Assembly (NCBI RefSeq): GCF_018613795.1
Contig: NZ_JAGGPN010000009.1
Location: forward strand, 40,898 to 104,897
Reading direction: 5' to 3'
Source: Arthrobacter sp. ISL-65
GTDB lineage: Bacteria > Actinomycetota > Actinomycetes > Actinomycetales > Micrococcaceae
Length of the DNA: 64,000 bases
Part shown: positions 8,170 through 16,991 of the stretch, in pieces
Layout of the letters: each line of letters begins with the position of its first letter
Numbering within the stretch: the first letter of the stretch is position 1
Position numbers and translations under genes: made by a program
The notes under the pieces: model-generated
What the model saw: only the letters and a program-made list of their open reading frames with translations
What the model was told of the DNA's origin: nothing
Database searches by the model: none

Positions 8170-9443
8170 TGGCACGCCGCTTAGGTCTCAGGGTTTCTGC
8201 CGCCTGGGGCGCCGCCGTCGTGCTGACGCTGGGTGCCTGCTCCGGGTCCGGGGACAACGCCCGGACGGCTACGGTTGAAGCCAGCGGCGACGGGACCCTG
8301 CCGATCGGGCTGATCCTCGACAACACCGGACCGCAGTCCTTCTTGAACGCCGCCCAACTGGCCGCCGCCAAGCTCGCCGTCCAGGAGATCAACGCGGCGG
8401 GCGGGCACAAGGGCCGGCCCGTGGAGCTGCTGCCCGTAACCACCGGGGGCGACACCGCTGCGCAGGCCCGGGAACTCGTCGATGCCAGGGCGGACGTCGT
8501 GATTGGTCCCACCGATTCCAGCAGGGCGCCCGCCGCCATTGACGTGCTGTCCAAAGCCAGGACCACGCTCATCTCTCCCGCCAACACGGCCCCGGAACTC
8601 AGCAGCTACAAGAGCGGTGGCTACTACTTCCGCACGGCGGCGCCTGACATCGCACAGGCTCCCGTCATGGTGAAACTCGCCAAGGATGCCGGAGCAAAAA
8701 GCCTCGCGGTGGTCTATGAGGACGGCACCTACGGCCAGGCTGTGTCTGCAGCAGTGTCCGCCTCCGCCAAGGCCGGCGGGCTGGACCCGGTCACCGTCTC
8801 CGGCTTCAAGGCGGGCGAGGCACAGAAGTCTGCTGCCGCCGCCCGCGACGCGGCGCCGGACGCCGTCGTCGTTCTGGCCCGGGATGGTGCGCAGGGCGCC
8901 ATCGCCGAGCTCACCAACGCCGGACTGCCGGGCAACAAACTCATCCTGGGCGACGCCGCCTTCAGGCAGTACGGGTCCGCCCTCGGATCAAAATCGCTGG
9001 AGGGAGCGCGCGCCCTCGTGCCCGGAGTCTTCCCCTCGGCGCACTTCCAGGCTGAACTCGTGGCCATCGATGCGGGCCTCAAGGACACGACGTTCGCGGC
9101 CGAGACGTATGATGCCGTGAATCTCGCGGCCCTGGCCGCCGCTGCGGCGGCGGACGACGCCGGTGCCTCCATCGCCGGCACGCTCATCTCCGTCTCCGGC
9201 GGCACTTCCGGCAGCCGGGTGTCCGCCTCGCCGTCCGGCCAGCCGGCCGGCTGCTCGACATACAAGGACTGCCTCGCCGCCATGCGGGACGGGAAGTCCA
9301 TTGACTACGACGGCGAGTCTGGGCCCGTCCGCTTCGATGCGAACGGAGACATCACGGCCGCCAAGTACATGGTGTTCACCTACGGAGCTGACAACAAAGC
9401 CAAGCTCACGGGAAGCGAGGCCGCCGGCAGGTCTGCCGGCTGA
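8169..9443 (+). CDS. Branched-chain-amino-acid-type ABC solute-binding lipoprotein (orphan)
   Basis: A 424-residue periplasmic-binding-fold protein of the LivJ/Leu-Ile-Val type: PIGLILDNTGPQSFLNAAQLAAAKLAV begins the mature domain, with ELVDARADVVIGPTDS, NTAPELSSY, and FKAGEAQKSAAAARDAAPDAVV later. The N terminus is a lipoprotein signal with lipobox LGAC and Cys24, so it is anchored outside the membrane. No permease or ATPase gene lies nearby, so it may serve a distant transporter or act as a sensor. The GTG start overlaps the cold-shock stop codon by one base. The ligand cannot be assigned. Confidence 0.85.
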   Translation: MARRLGLRVSAAWGAAVVLTLGACSGSGDNARTATVEASGDGTLPIGLILDNTGPQSFLNAAQLAAAKLAVQEINAAGGHKGRPVELLPVTTGGDTAAQARELVDARADVVIGPTDSSRAPAAIDVLSKARTTLISPANTAPELSSYKSGGYYFRTAAPDIAQAPVMVKLAKDAGAKSLAVVYEDGTYGQAVSAAVSASAKAGGLDPVTVSGFKAGEAQKSAAAARDAAPDAVVVLARDGAQGAIAELTNAGLPGNKLILGDAAFRQYGSALGSKSLEGARALVPGVFPSAHFQAELVAIDAGLKDTTFAAETYDAVNLAALAAAAAADDAGASIAGTLISVSGGTSGSRVSASPSGQPAGCSTYKDCLAAMRDGKSIDYDGESGPVRFDANGDITAAKYMVFTYGADNKAKLTGSEAAGRSAG

Positions 9444-9504
9444 CCGCTGGCTGATCGCTGGCAGCGAATACTCCACCCGTTCGCGGGATTAACAAGTATA
9501 TCTG

Positions 9505-9531
9505 CTTGCACTCTCCCCGGGGGAGTGCTAA
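9505..9531 (+). promoter_or_regulatory. CIRCE operator 1 upstream of groEL
   Basis: CTTGCACTC and GAGTGCTAA are separated by exactly 9 bases, matching the CIRCE consensus TTAGCACTC-N9-GAGTGCTAA with two mismatches in the left arm. CIRCE is the binding site of the HrcA heat-shock repressor. A likely housekeeping promoter lies inside it: -35 TTGCAC at 9506-9511, 17 bases, then -10 TAATTA at 9529-9534. Confidence 0.9.
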
Positions 9532-9538
9532 TTATTGA

Positions 9539-11372
<1,834 letters not shown>

Positions 11373-11400
11373 CCTCCCGCTGCTCCCAGCTGGCTCACGA

Positions 11401-11436
11401 GTGCGGCCCCCTCCAACGAGGGGGCCGCACTTTTTT
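11401..11436 (+). terminator. Rho-independent terminator of groEL
   Basis: A perfect 13-bp stem (11401-11413 with 11418-11430, mostly GC) with loop CAAC is followed directly by six T residues. Confidence 0.95.
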
Positions 11437-11477
11437 GTCTGCGCATTTTTGTCCGTGCAGTCTGGCAGGATGGTTCG

Positions 11478-12518
11478 GTGACGATTACTGCAGCAGCCGA
11501 CGGTTCGGCATTGGGAAACCCGGGTCCCGCGGGGTGGGCCTGGTACGTGAACGACGACTGCTGGCGGGCCGGCGGCTGGCCGCACGGCACCAACAACCAG
11601 GGTGAGCTGATGGCCGTCCTGGACCTCTTCCGCTCCACGGCACACCTCCCGGACGAGGACCTGCACATACTTTGCGACAGCCAGTACGTGATCAACTCCG
11701 TGACGAAGTGGATGCCGGGATGGAAGCGCAAAGGGTGGCGCAAGGCGGATGGCAAACCCGTGCTGAACGTGGACATCCTCAAGGACATCGACCGGGAGCT
11801 CGCCGGGCGGAAGTACAGGTTCGAATGGGTCAAGGGCCACGCGGGGCACGAGCTGAACGAAGCCGCCGACGAGCGCGCCAGGGCCGTGGCAATCGCCTAC
11901 CAGCAGGGCGTTGCCGCCCGCTCGGGTCCAGGGTTCCCCGACGCCGAACCGGCAGCGGGCCGGCGGGCCGTCAAGGAGGGCCGGGGCGAGGGCGGTATCC
12001 CTTCGCTGTTTGAATCCGAAACACCGGCCCGCCGCGCAGAGGCCGGCACTCCCGCCCGCGCAGAAGCCGGCACCAGGGTTCGCCCCGAGTCCGAAACCCC
12101 GGCTCTCTTCGGCTCCGAAGAGCCTGATCTCTTCAGCGAACTGGGCGCCGATGTGTTTGCGGAAGCACCGGAAGGCGCCACGCCCGAAGAAACGGTCGAA
12201 GCCCTGGAACGCGAGCTCCTCCGCCCGGATGTCCGCAGCGACATCGGGCGGACGGGCCAGCTCCTGCACCCTGACTTCACGGAAATCGGGACAGCCGGAC
12301 GCCTCTGGACCCGCGACGCCATGATGATGTCCCTCGAGGAAAGCCCGGCCGGTCCTGTCGATCTGGACGTGCTCAGCGCCGACCGGATCGGCGCGGACAC
12401 GGTCCTGCTGACGTACCGCAGCTACTCCCGCGCCGGCTCAGCCCTGCGGAGTTCCCTGTGGGTCCTCGACGGCGAACAATGGCGCCTGCGGTTCCACCAG
12501 GGCACGCCTGAAGCCTGA
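11478..12518 (+). CDS. RNase H-like protein fused to a DUF4440/NTF2-like domain
   Basis: A 346-residue two-domain protein. Residues 1-140 form a ribonuclease HI fold with catalytic acids D8 (ADGSALGNPGP), E43 (NNQGELMAV), D67 (LCDSQYV) and a fourth Asp in NEAADERA. It would cleave RNA in RNA-DNA hybrids. Residues about 155-235 are a low-complexity linker rich in Glu, Ala, Pro and Ser with repeated SETPA/AEAGTPA units. Residues about 240-346 resemble DUF4440 (TVEALERELLRPDVR, GRLWTRDAMM, SLWVLDGEQWRLRFHQGT). GTG 11478 is the start; the RNase H fold begins at once. What the second domain binds is unknown. Confidence 0.85.
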   Translation: MTITAAADGSALGNPGPAGWAWYVNDDCWRAGGWPHGTNNQGELMAVLDLFRSTAHLPDEDLHILCDSQYVINSVTKWMPGWKRKGWRKADGKPVLNVDILKDIDRELAGRKYRFEWVKGHAGHELNEAADERARAVAIAYQQGVAARSGPGFPDAEPAAGRRAVKEGRGEGGIPSLFESETPARRAEAGTPARAEAGTRVRPESETPALFGSEEPDLFSELGADVFAEAPEGATPEETVEALERELLRPDVRSDIGRTGQLLHPDFTEIGTAGRLWTRDAMMMSLEESPAGPVDLDVLSADRIGADTVLLTYRSYSRAGSALRSSLWVLDGEQWRLRFHQGTPEA

Positions 12519-12563
12519 GCTGCCGCCGAAGCCTGAGCTGCCTCCGAAGCCTGGGCTCGGCTG
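12510..12563 (+). repeat. Three tandem 18-bp repeats across a stop codon
   Basis: GAAGCCTGAGCTGCCGCC (12510-12527) is followed by two diverging copies (12528-12545 and 12546-12563). The stop codon of the RNase H fusion (TGA 12516-12518) lies in the first unit. The later units keep the same phase, and the second repeats an in-frame TGA, as if the end of the gene had been duplicated by slippage. Confidence 0.75.
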
Positions 12564-12583
12564 CCGGTGACCGGGCGCCGGCG

Positions 12584-12871
12584 TCAGCTGAAGCGATGCG
12601 CGTTGCCCTGTTCCGCCTGCGCATAGGTGTCGGCAGCCGACGACAAGGCCAGGTTGATGGAGGCGAGGGAGGCCTCGACCTTGCCCTGCGTCAGCGTCCA
12701 CTCGGCAACGAGCGCCTGGAAGTTGGTGGCAGCCGCACCGCGCCACGTGGCCTGCAGTTCATCCAGCCCATGCTTCATGGCCTGGACGTCGGCGCTGATC
12801 CGGTCAACGGTCGCCTTGACGTTGGCTGATTTCACCTGCAGTAGCTCGGTATCGACGGAAATGATGCTCAT
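12584..12871 (-). CDS. WXG100 family (ESAT-6-like) protein
   Basis: A 95-residue helical-hairpin protein of the type VII secretion substrate family. The turn motif is ATWRGAAA (WRG fits WXG). YAQAE near the C terminus fits the YxxxD/E export signal. ATG 12871 has GAGAGG six bases upstream. The open frame extends far upstream, but that part has no family resemblance. No EccC ATPase, membrane channel, or partner WXG100 gene lies in the window, so the secretion apparatus must be elsewhere or lost. Confidence 0.88.
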   Translation of the reverse strand: MSIISVDTELLQVKSANVKATVDRISADVQAMKHGLDELQATWRGAAATNFQALVAEWTLTQGKVEASLASINLALSSAADTYAQAEQGNAHRFS

Positions 12872-12998
12872 GACGGGCCTCTCGACAACTTGAGGGACTG
12901 CCCCGGCGGGACAGTCGCAATGGCTGGCGGACCGGCCATTCCGGTCCGCTACGTCGAGCCTATTAACCCGCCGGCAGGCGGTGCCACAGCGGGTTCCG

Positions 12999-14558
12999 CT
13001 ATGTGGATAACCGGTTCCCGTCGGCAGCCCGGTCCCCGCTGGCATTGCTATCTCCCGCAACGCTGTCCGAGAACGTCCCGATGCTGTCCGCTTCGATGCT
13101 GTCCGCGTCTGGGGAGTCCTCCCGGAAGGGAAGGCTGACCACGAGTGTTGCGCCGCCGCCGTCCGTACCTTCCACCCGGACGGAGCCACCGTGCGAGCCG
13201 ACAATGGCGGCCACGATGGCAAGGCCCAGCCCGCTGCCGCCCGTCTCCCGGGTGCGTGACGTGTCGGCCCGGTAGAAGCGCTCAAAGACCTTGGGCGCCT
13301 CCGTGTCGGAGATTCCGGGGCCGTGGTCCCGGACCTCCAGGACAGACTGGGCGGAACCGTTGTCGGCCCGCCGGACGCCGACGGCGAGTTCGATGGGTGT
13401 TCCTCCGGGCGTGTAGCGCAGCGCATTGCCCACCAGGTTGCCGATAACCTGGCGCAGCTTCGCCTCGTCGCCGAGCACCGGCGCCGGTTCGGCGCTGCCG
13501 TTGTGCAGGCCGGTCAGGGTGATGGTGCGCCTCCGTTCGCTGGCCTGGGTGTCCACCACGGCGTCGTGGGCGAGGAGCTGCAGGTCGATGGGCTTGCGCT
13601 GCAGCGGCCGCTGCTCGTCGAGCCGTGCCAGCAGCAGCAGGTCCTCCACCATGGAGCCCATCCGTTTGGCCTCACTCTCGATCCGGCCCATGGCGCTGGC
13701 CACATCCTCCGGGGACTGCAGCGCGCCGTGCCGGTAGAGCTCTGAGTAACCCCGGATCGTCACCAGCGGGGTGCGCAGCTCGTGGGAGGCATCCGCGGCA
13801 AACCGGCGCATCCGGTCTTCGGAGGCCATCCGGGCTGCGAAGGCCGCCTCGATGTGCGCGAGCATGGCGTTCAGCGATCTGCCCAGGCGGCCCACTTCCG
13901 TGGACGGGTTCTCCACATCGACGCGGCGCGACAGGTCGCCGGCCGCAATGGCGGCGGCGGTCTTCTCCACCCTGGCAAGCGGGCGGAAGGACCTGGTCAC
14001 AGTCCAGTTGGCGATGAAGAAGGCAAGGATGAGCGTCAGCAGCCCAACACCCACCACCACCAGGGTGGCGTGGCGCAGTACCTCATCCACCGGGGACAGC
14101 GGCAGCCCGATGACCACCACTGCGCGCTGCTGTTCGCTGCCAACAACAACGGGAACAGCCACCACGCGCCAGTTCTTACCGTCGGTGCCCCGAACCTGAT
14201 AGGGCCGGACATCACTCTCACGGGCCTCGTTGACGGAGACGGACGCGATGTCGGGGCGGTCATCCTTGTCGTCGATGGGCGTTGGTCCGGCTCCCGGATA
14301 GTAGAGGGTCACCGTGTAATCCGAAGGCACTACCGGGTTGGCAATGGGGGAGATGGAGCGCTGCCTCCCGGCGGCGTCGACGGCGGCCCGCAGTTTGTCG
14401 TCCACCTGGCCCTCAAGGTAGCCGCGCAGCAGCGTCAGCGCGCCCGTCCCGGTCACGGCCAGGGCCACCAGCAAGAGGGCCATCATGATGGCCACGAGCT
14501 GGGACCGGAGGTTGGCGGACTTCCAGCGCTCCAGCGCGGCCTTCCATCGCTCGAGCAA
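12999..14558 (-). CDS. HAMP-domain sensor histidine kinase
   Basis: A 519-residue membrane sensor. It has TM1 (about 20-45), an extracellular domain of about 115 residues, TM2 (about 160-185, VVVGVGLLTLILAFFIANW), HAMP (about 190-240), HisKA with the phospho-acceptor His259 in ASHELRTP, then the ATPase domain with NLVGNALRYTP, DHGPGISD and GGSGLGLAIV. The C-terminal 45 residues are acidic and unstructured. The TTG start at 14558 lies two bases after the stop of the response regulator gene, so the pair is one operon. It resembles the actinobacterial TcrY/TrcS kinases. The signal is unknown. Confidence 0.92.
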   Translation of the reverse strand: MLERWKAALERWKSANLRSQLVAIMMALLLVALAVTGTGALTLLRGYLEGQVDDKLRAAVDAAGRQRSISPIANPVVPSDYTVTLYYPGAGPTPIDDKDDRPDIASVSVNEARESDVRPYQVRGTDGKNWRVVAVPVVVGSEQQRAVVVIGLPLSPVDEVLRHATLVVVGVGLLTLILAFFIANWTVTRSFRPLARVEKTAAAIAAGDLSRRVDVENPSTEVGRLGRSLNAMLAHIEAAFAARMASEDRMRRFAADASHELRTPLVTIRGYSELYRHGALQSPEDVASAMGRIESEAKRMGSMVEDLLLLARLDEQRPLQRKPIDLQLLAHDAVVDTQASERRRTITLTGLHNGSAEPAPVLGDEAKLRQVIGNLVGNALRYTPGGTPIELAVGVRRADNGSAQSVLEVRDHGPGISDTEAPKVFERFYRADTSRTRETGGSGLGLAIVAAIVGSHGGSVRVEGTDGGGATLVVSLPFREDSPDADSIEADSIGTFSDSVAGDSNASGDRAADGNRLST

Positions 14559-14560
14559 GG

Positions 14561-15274
14561 TCAGCGCTTTTCTGCTGTCCGCAGCACGTAGCCGACGCCG
14601 CGCTTGGTCTGGATGAGGGCCGGAGCGTCGGGATCGATGTCCACCTTGCGCCGCAGGTAGGAGATGTAGGACTCGACGATGGAGGCGTCACCGTTGAAGT
14701 CGTATTCCCAGACGTGGTCCAGGATCTGTGCCTTGGACAAGACCCGGTTCGGATTGAGCATCAGGTACCGCAGCAGCTTGAACTCGGTGGGGGACAGCTC
14801 GATCACCTTGCCGCCGCGGCGCACCTCGTGGGCGTCGTCGTCGAGCTCCAGGTCGTCCACCCGGATGACGGCCTCGTCATCCTCCAGCAGCGGCTGCGTC
14901 CTGCGGAGCACGGCACGGATGCGGGCCACCACCTCATCAAGGCTGAAGGGCTTGGTGACGTAGTCGTCCCCGCCTACCGTCAGCCCGGTGACCTTGTCCT
15001 CGGTGTCGTCCTTTGCAGTCAGGAAGAGGACAGGGAAATGCTTGCCTGCCGCACGCAGCCGGCGGGTGACGGTGAAGCCGTCCATGTCCGGAAGCATGAC
15101 GTCCAGCACCGCGAGGTCGGGTGCGTGCGCCTCAACGGCAGCCAGCGCCTCCCGCCCGTTCCCCGCGGACACCACTTCAAAGCCGGCAAAGCGCAATGAC
15201 GTGGAGAGCAGCTCGCGGATGTTCGGTTCGTCATCAACCACGAGGAGCTTCGCTTCGGCGCTGTTCTTTTTCAT
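14561..15274 (-). CDS. OmpR-family response regulator
   Basis: A 237-residue two-domain regulator. The receiver carries the acid pair DD near residue 14, phospho-acceptor D58 (LAVLDVMLPD) and the switch Lys in YVTKPFS. The C-terminal winged helix includes ELSPTEFKLLRYLMLNPNRVLSK and SYISYLRRKVD, the latter being the recognition helix. It is the cognate partner of the kinase just downstream. A perfect palindrome at 15287-15303 lies 12 bases upstream of the ATG and could be an autoregulatory site. The regulated genes are unknown. Confidence 0.93.
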   Translation of the reverse strand: MKKNSAEAKLLVVDDEPNIRELLSTSLRFAGFEVVSAGNGREALAAVEAHAPDLAVLDVMLPDMDGFTVTRRLRAAGKHFPVLFLTAKDDTEDKVTGLTVGGDDYVTKPFSLDEVVARIRAVLRRTQPLLEDDEAVIRVDDLELDDDAHEVRRGGKVIELSPTEFKLLRYLMLNPNRVLSKAQILDHVWEYDFNGDASIVESYISYLRRKVDIDPDAPALIQTKRGVGYVLRTAEKR

Positions 15275-15286
15275 ACTCCCATGATG

Positions 15287-15303
15287 CTCCCAGAATCTGG
15301 GAG
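15287..15303. promoter_or_regulatory. Palindrome upstream of the response regulator
   Basis: CTCCCAGAATCTGGGAG is a near-perfect inverted repeat of 8-bp arms. A further CTCCCA lies 4 bases away at 15277-15282, in the ribosome-binding region of the regulator gene. Position and symmetry suggest a repressor or autoregulatory operator. The bound protein is inferred, not shown. Confidence 0.45.
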
Positions 15304-15334
15304 TTTTCTGGATGAATGTTGTGTGTTGCTTGGG

Positions 15335-16978
15335 TCAGCAGGATTCGACGTCCTTGGCGTCCATGATGCGGTAGGCGTAGCCCTGCTCGGCCAGGAAACG
15401 CTGGCGCTTGGCAGCGAAATCCTGGTCCAGGGTGTCGCGGGCAACGAGGGAGTAGAACCGTGCCGCGCGCCCGTCCTGCTTGGGCCGCAGCAGACGCCCG
15501 AGCCGCTGGGCCTCCTCCTGGCGCGAACCGAAGGAGCCGGAGACCTGGATGGCCACCGAGGCCTCGGGCAGGTCGATGGAAAAATTGGCCACCTTGGACA
15601 CCACAAGGGTCTGGACTTCCCCGGCGCGGAAGGCGTCAAAGAGCTTCTGGCGGGCCTTGACCGAGGTTTCGCCCTTGATGACCGGGGCATCCAGCCGCTC
15701 GCCGAGCTCGTCGAGCTGGTCGATGTACTGCCCGATCACCAGGACCTGCTCGCCGCGGTGGTGCGCCACCAGCTGTTCGGCCACGAGGGTCTTCGTCTCG
15801 GATGTGGCGCACAGCCGGTACTTGTCCGCATCCTCGGCCATGGCATACGCCACGCGCTCATCCTTGGGAAGATCCACGCGTACCTCCACGCAGTCCGCAG
15901 GGGCGATGTAGCCCTGGGCCTCGATGTCCTTCCATGGCGCGTCGTAGCGCTTGGGGCCGATGAGGCTGAAAACCTCCCCCTCCCGGCCGTCTTCACGCAC
16001 CAGCGTCGCCGTCAGGCCGAGCCGTCGCCGCGCCTGCAGGTCCGCCGTCATCCGGAAGATCGGCGCGGGCAGCAGGTGGACCTCGTCATAGATGATCAGG
16101 CCCCAGTCGTGGCCGTCTACGAGCTCAAGGTGCGGGTACAGGCCGCCGCGCTTGGTGGTGAGGACCTGGTACGTTGCGATGGTCACCGGGCGGACTTCCT
16201 TGACGGCTCCCGAATACTCGCCGATCTCGTCCTCGGTCAGCGAGGTCCGCCTGAGCAGTTCGTCCTTCCACTGCCGCGCCGAGACCGTGTTGGTGACGAG
16301 GATCAGCGTTGTGGTGGAGCTCGTGGCCATCGCCGCGGCGCCCACAAGCGTCTTTCCGGCGCCGCAGGGAAGCACGACGACGCCGCTGCCGCCGGCCCAG
16401 AAGTTCTCGGTGGCCAGCCGCTGGTACGGCCGCAGCTTCCAGTCCGACTCGTCGAGCATGATGGGGTGCGGCGTCCCGTCGACATAGCCCGCGAGGTCCT
16501 CCGCGGGCCAGCCGATCTTCAGCAGCAGCTGCTTCAGCTGGCCGCGCTGGGAGGAATGGACCACCACTGTCTCGGCGTCGATGCGCGGGCCCAGCAGCGG
16601 CTGGATCTTCTTGGCCCTGCTGACCTCCTCGAGCACCGGGTAGTCGCTGGTGCGCATGACCAGCCCGTGCTGGGGGTCCTTCTCCAGCCGCAACCGGCCG
16701 TACCGGGACATGGTTTCTTCGATGTCGATCAGCAGCGAGTGCGGCACGGGGAACCGGGAATAGGTGAGCAGCGTATCCAGCACCTTTTCGGCGTCGAGCC
16801 CTGCGGCCCGGGCGTTCCAAAGCCCCAGCGGCGTGAGCCGGTAGCTGTGCATGTGCTCGGGTGCGCGCTCCAGTTCGGCGAAGGCCGCGATGGCGTGCCG
16901 GGCCGCCGTCGCCTGCTCGTGGTCCACTTCGAGGAGGATGGTTTTGTCGCTCTGGACAATCAGGGGGCCGTCATTCAC
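15335..16978 (-). CDS. XPB/ERCC3-family DNA repair helicase
   Basis: A 547-residue superfamily 2 helicase, the length usual for actinobacterial XPB. Walker A PCGAGKT (K209), the DEVH box (IIYDEVHLLP), LTATLVREDGREGE (which includes the RED motif of XPB), and motif VI QRLGRLLRPK are intact. XPB unwinds DNA 3' to 5' and in bacteria has been linked to nucleotide excision repair. GTG 16978 has GAAGG about 10 bases upstream; the frame is open further but without conservation. It follows the helicase-associated gene by 13 bases, on the same strand. Confidence 0.93.
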   Translation of the reverse strand: MNDGPLIVQSDKTILLEVDHEQATAARHAIAAFAELERAPEHMHSYRLTPLGLWNARAAGLDAEKVLDTLLTYSRFPVPHSLLIDIEETMSRYGRLRLEKDPQHGLVMRTSDYPVLEEVSRAKKIQPLLGPRIDAETVVVHSSQRGQLKQLLLKIGWPAEDLAGYVDGTPHPIMLDESDWKLRPYQRLATENFWAGGSGVVVLPCGAGKTLVGAAAMATSSTTTLILVTNTVSARQWKDELLRRTSLTEDEIGEYSGAVKEVRPVTIATYQVLTTKRGGLYPHLELVDGHDWGLIIYDEVHLLPAPIFRMTADLQARRRLGLTATLVREDGREGEVFSLIGPKRYDAPWKDIEAQGYIAPADCVEVRVDLPKDERVAYAMAEDADKYRLCATSETKTLVAEQLVAHHRGEQVLVIGQYIDQLDELGERLDAPVIKGETSVKARQKLFDAFRAGEVQTLVVSKVANFSIDLPEASVAIQVSGSFGSRQEEAQRLGRLLRPKQDGRAARFYSLVARDTLDQDFAAKRQRFLAEQGYAYRIMDAKDVESC

Positions 16979-16991
16979 GCAGGTAGAACCT

